From contig NZ_JAAMFI010000002.1 in NCBI RefSeq assembly GCF_018437225.1, positions 248,001 through 312,000 on the forward strand: a stretch of DNA of 64,000 nucleotides. Reading direction: 5' to 3'. Origin of the DNA: Fructobacillus papyriferae (GTDB lineage: Bacteria; Bacillota; Bacilli; Lactobacillales; Lactobacillaceae). Shown here piece by piece: positions 61,892 through 64,000 of this stretch (the stretch's first letter is position 1; each line of letters begins with the position of its first letter). The position numbers and the translations under genes were made by a program. The notes under the pieces are model-generated. The model was not told the origin of the DNA. It did no database searches and saw nothing but the letters and a program-made list of their open reading frames with translations.

Positions 61892-61936
61892 AAATGGCGA
61901 TGGTGCCCTTGAAAATAAACGAGATCTGTCTGAAGA

Positions 61937-62875
61937 CTATAAGAGTGCCTGGGCCTTTTTGGTGTTTGCAAAATGTAACTTGGCAAAGTGCCTGAGATCC
62001 TTTTTTTGCTTCATTAGTTTTGCTGCCGTCCGATCTGCTTCTTTGCCTGCACCGATAGGCAATGTGACACCGGCTTCTGCACTTAATTCTTGCATACTTT
62101 TCAGCTCGACGAAGCGAGCCAAAACGGAAGCGGCGGCCACGGCCACGTGCTCACTCTCCCCTTTAGTGATGAAGTAAGTGGGCAGGTCAGGCCGAATTTG
62201 CTGGTTTTTCGTCAAGTAACGGTAATAAGACGATCCCTGAACGAACTGATCGACTAAAATCGCGTCGGGTCGAGGCAAACCGTCTAGTTTAGCCAAAACC
62301 TGGTTGTGCGTAAAATTGTGGGAAAGGGCCTTCATGGCCACCACGTTTTGCCCACTTTCTTGTTTTTGGTTATAAAAGTCTGGTGTTAAGTTAACGATGT
62401 GGTAGGGAAGGTTTTTGATGATATAGGGGGCCAACTGTTCAATTTTATCGTCGGTCAAGTTTTTGGAATCAGCAAAGCCCATTTGGCGGAGCTCATCGAC
62501 TTTGTTTCTTGGCACGTAAACAGCGGCTGTTGTTAGGGGACCAAAGTAAGCCCCGGCGCCGACTTCATCAGAACCAATCACGCCCCAGTCGGCAAAGCCT
62601 TGGGGAAGGGTTGGGCGCTTCTTCTTTGTTTTGGACGAAGTGACCGTGCTTGGGCCGGGTGTCCGCTGTTTTTCAAATCCTTGAAAACGAGAAGACTCTC
62701 GATCATGATTGGCTCCTTGGAAAAGCACCTTACCAGATCGATAGGCTGTAATCGTTACGCCGTTTTTCTTCGCCTGAAAAAGGGCGCTTTTGGCCTTGCA
62801 TGGGACTAAGTCATTTTCATAGGCTGCCTTGGCCTTTGAAAGTCCTTCTTTTGTCAGTAAAATCACAGTTTGCAT
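61937..62875 (-). CDS. rnhC: Ribonuclease HIII
   Basis: Removes RNA in RNA-DNA hybrids, cytosolic. 312 residues. N-terminal TBP-like substrate-binding domain (about 1-85), then the catalytic core with GVIGSDEVGAGAYFGP (Asp and Glu), FADSKNL (Asp) and AILVDQFVQ (Asp), the RNase HII/HIII acidic set. C-terminal basic KQKKDLRHFAKLHFANTKKA. Divergent from cvpA, with the promoter shared space of about 85 bases. Typical neighbour of cvpA-mutS2. Confidence 0.95.
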   Translation of the reverse strand: MQTVILLTKEGLSKAKAAYENDLVPCKAKSALFQAKKNGVTITAYRSGKVLFQGANHDRESSRFQGFEKQRTPGPSTVTSSKTKKKRPTLPQGFADWGVIGSDEVGAGAYFGPLTTAAVYVPRNKVDELRQMGFADSKNLTDDKIEQLAPYIIKNLPYHIVNLTPDFYNQKQESGQNVVAMKALSHNFTHNQVLAKLDGLPRPDAILVDQFVQGSSYYRYLTKNQQIRPDLPTYFITKGESEHVAVAAASVLARFVELKSMQELSAEAGVTLPIGAGKEADRTAAKLMKQKKDLRHFAKLHFANTKKAQALL

Positions 62876-62959
62876 GCCTTAATTATAGCAGTTTTAATGG
62901 TATAATTGACGGTATTCGAGACAAGCTTTTTAGCTTGTCGACTTTGGAGGAGGACGCCC

Positions 62960-63481
62960 ATGGTACTCATGTGGATTGGCATTTTGTTTTTGGTTTTGAT
63001 GGTGCATTCGGGTTATAAGACGGGCTTTACGACAAGCCTGGCCCGCATTGTGTTGTGGGGCTTGGTGCTCTACGTCGCATTGGTTTTGTCAAAACCGCTT
63101 TCGACGGTCTTTGCTGGTTTCATCTCTGGCCAGTTTGCCCGACCAACGGTACCAACGTCCTGGGCAAATTCCGGAACGAGCTTTTTGGCATCCGGCCTGG
63201 CCTTTGCTTTGATCCTGGCGCTTGGCTCTTTTGTTGGCCATTTCTTGCTGCGCTCAATTCACTTTGTGCGCCGCATTCCCTTGTTGGGCAAATTAGACGG
63301 ATTACTGGGGGCAGCTTTGTCACTGGTCTTGGGCTTGGTGCTGATTTTCTTTTGCTTGCAGATTTTGTCCGTCATTCCAAACGCCTGGCTGCAAGGGCAA
63401 TTTGCAGAAAACCAATTCTTAAATCACTACTTGGATCAGTTCCCCATCATTTCTAACCAAATCTATCAATGGTGGCTCTAA
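62960..63481 (+). CDS. cvpA: CvpA family membrane protein
   Basis: Integral membrane protein of 173 residues with four helices, family named after colicin V production. Role in Firmicutes unclear. Seen: SGYKTGFTTSLARIVLWGLVLYVALVLS and RRIPLLGKLDGLLGAALSLVLGLVLIFF, the conserved GLxxGA segment. ATG 62960 lies behind GGAGGAGGACGCCC. A TATAAT at about 62901 gives a promoter. mutS2 follows after 17 bases. Confidence 0.88.
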   Translation: MVLMWIGILFLVLMVHSGYKTGFTTSLARIVLWGLVLYVALVLSKPLSTVFAGFISGQFARPTVPTSWANSGTSFLASGLAFALILALGSFVGHFLLRSIHFVRRIPLLGKLDGLLGAALSLVLGLVLIFFCLQILSVIPNAWLQGQFAENQFLNHYLDQFPIISNQIYQWWL

Positions 63482-63498
63482 TTCTATATTGAGGTATT

Positions 63499-64000
63499 AT
63501 GAATCAGAAAGTTCTTCAAACACTTGAATACGAAAAAGTAAAGCAACTCTTGCTACCGTTTGTCCAAACGGCTCAAGGAAAGGCAATGGTTGACACGCTA
63601 ACGCCGTCATCTTCCTATGACGAAGTGGCAGAGTGGCTCCAGGAAACGGCCGAGGCCGCAATGGTCCTGCGCTTACACGGTGGCTTAGCCCTGCCCAATT
63701 TGGAAGATATCCAAAAACAGGCGCGTCGTTTGCAAATCCAAGCTTCTTTGAACGGAAGTGAAATTGTATCCTTGGCTAAGGTCTTACAGGCAACGGCTGC
63801 TATCGCCCACTTCTTTCAGCGAATCCAAGCAGACGACATGCAGGGTTCCTTGCCTCTTCTACAGGCTAAGGTCGATCAATTGGTGCTTTTGCCAGAACTG
63901 ACGAAGCAGGTTCAAGAAACAATCGACGATCAAGGAAGAGTTTTGGACTCCGCATCGTCTGCGCTCGCTTCTTTCCGCCGGCAAATGGCTGGCAAGGAAG
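63499..64000 (+). CDS. mutS2: Endonuclease MutS2 (N-terminal part, runs off the window)
   Basis: First ~167 residues of a MutS2 protein. ATG 63499 after GAGGTATT. Start MNQKVLQTLEYEKVKQLLLP and the MVLRLHGGLALPNLEDIQKQARRLQIQASLNGSEI segment match the helical core that precedes the ATPase domain. MutS2 suppresses recombination and in Firmicutes also rescues collided ribosomes. The ATPase and Smr domains lie beyond the end of the window. Position after rnhC-cvpA is the normal order. Confidence 0.93.
   Translation, partial: MNQKVLQTLEYEKVKQLLLPFVQTAQGKAMVDTLTPSSSYDEVAEWLQETAEAAMVLRLHGGLALPNLEDIQKQARRLQIQASLNGSEIVSLAKVLQATAAIAHFFQRIQADDMQGSLPLLQAKVDQLVLLPELTKQVQETIDDQGRVLDSASSALASFRRQMAGKE

Overview
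The window comes from a low-to-moderate GC Gram-positive coccus of the Lactobacillales, most probably the Leuconostoc/Fructobacillus/Weissella branch. Support: a lactate-forming D-2-hydroxyacid dehydrogenase, lipoteichoic acid and glycolipid genes, cysteine-free (B-type) ribosomal protein L31, RNase Y, RNase HIII, YvcK-WhiA, a YqeG-YqeH block, and strong AAAGGAG-type ribosome binding sites. The genus is an inference. Almost everything is chromosomal core. I see no tRNA, rRNA, CRISPR array, insertion sequence or prophage.

Layout. 1-3.5 kb: pheS (5' end outside) and pheT. 3.5-9.3 kb: murA, rpmE2, a 23S rRNA uridine methyltransferase, murF and a membrane-anchored serine hydrolase. 9.3-14.5 kb: cshA, folC, a 14-helix MFS exporter, radC. 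14.5-19.8 kb: yvcK, whiA, clpP, ldhD, an orphan PTS IIC protein and an unknown small membrane protein. 19.8-26 kb, minus strand: an aromatic amino acid operon (read as MFS-chorismate mutase fusion, aroC, aroA, tyrA, aroK, a degenerate prephenate dehydratase-like gene), preceded by a Tyr/Phe-rich leader peptide and an attenuator. 26-27.8 kb, minus: a TauE/SafE permease, a 6S-like RNA and a NUDIX hydrolase. 27.9-33.3 kb: tgt (without its zinc cysteines), yajC and a heterodimeric ABC exporter behind a long leader that ends in a terminator. 33.4-39.2 kb: two glycolipid glycosyltransferases, a flippase-like protein, ykuJ and ltaS. 39.2-45.8 kb: uvrB, uvrA and an amino acid permease. 45.9-52.2 kb: a secreted lysozyme-fold protein, then yqeG-yqeH-yhbY-yqeK-rsfS-yqeM-tmcAL-DUF177. 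52.2-64 kb: a two-component system, yidC, a SpoU methyltransferase, secG-rnr-smpB, rny, two envelope-associated small proteins, rnhC (minus), cvpA and the start of mutS2.

The most interesting system is the aromatic operon at 19.8-26 kb. A promoter at about 25.95-25.98 kb drives a 19-residue leader peptide with four Tyr and two Phe codons near its end. Behind it lie competing hairpins and an intrinsic terminator directly before the first structural gene. That first gene joins a 12-helix MFS permease to a chorismate mutase whose active-site residues look complete. The last gene looks like a prephenate dehydratase that has lost its catalytic motif. This is ribosome-mediated attenuation architecture, which is unexpected in a lineage where T-box control is the usual arrangement. 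Second-tier observations are the zinc-ligand-less Tgt, the 6S-like RNA and the attenuator-like leader of the ABC exporter.
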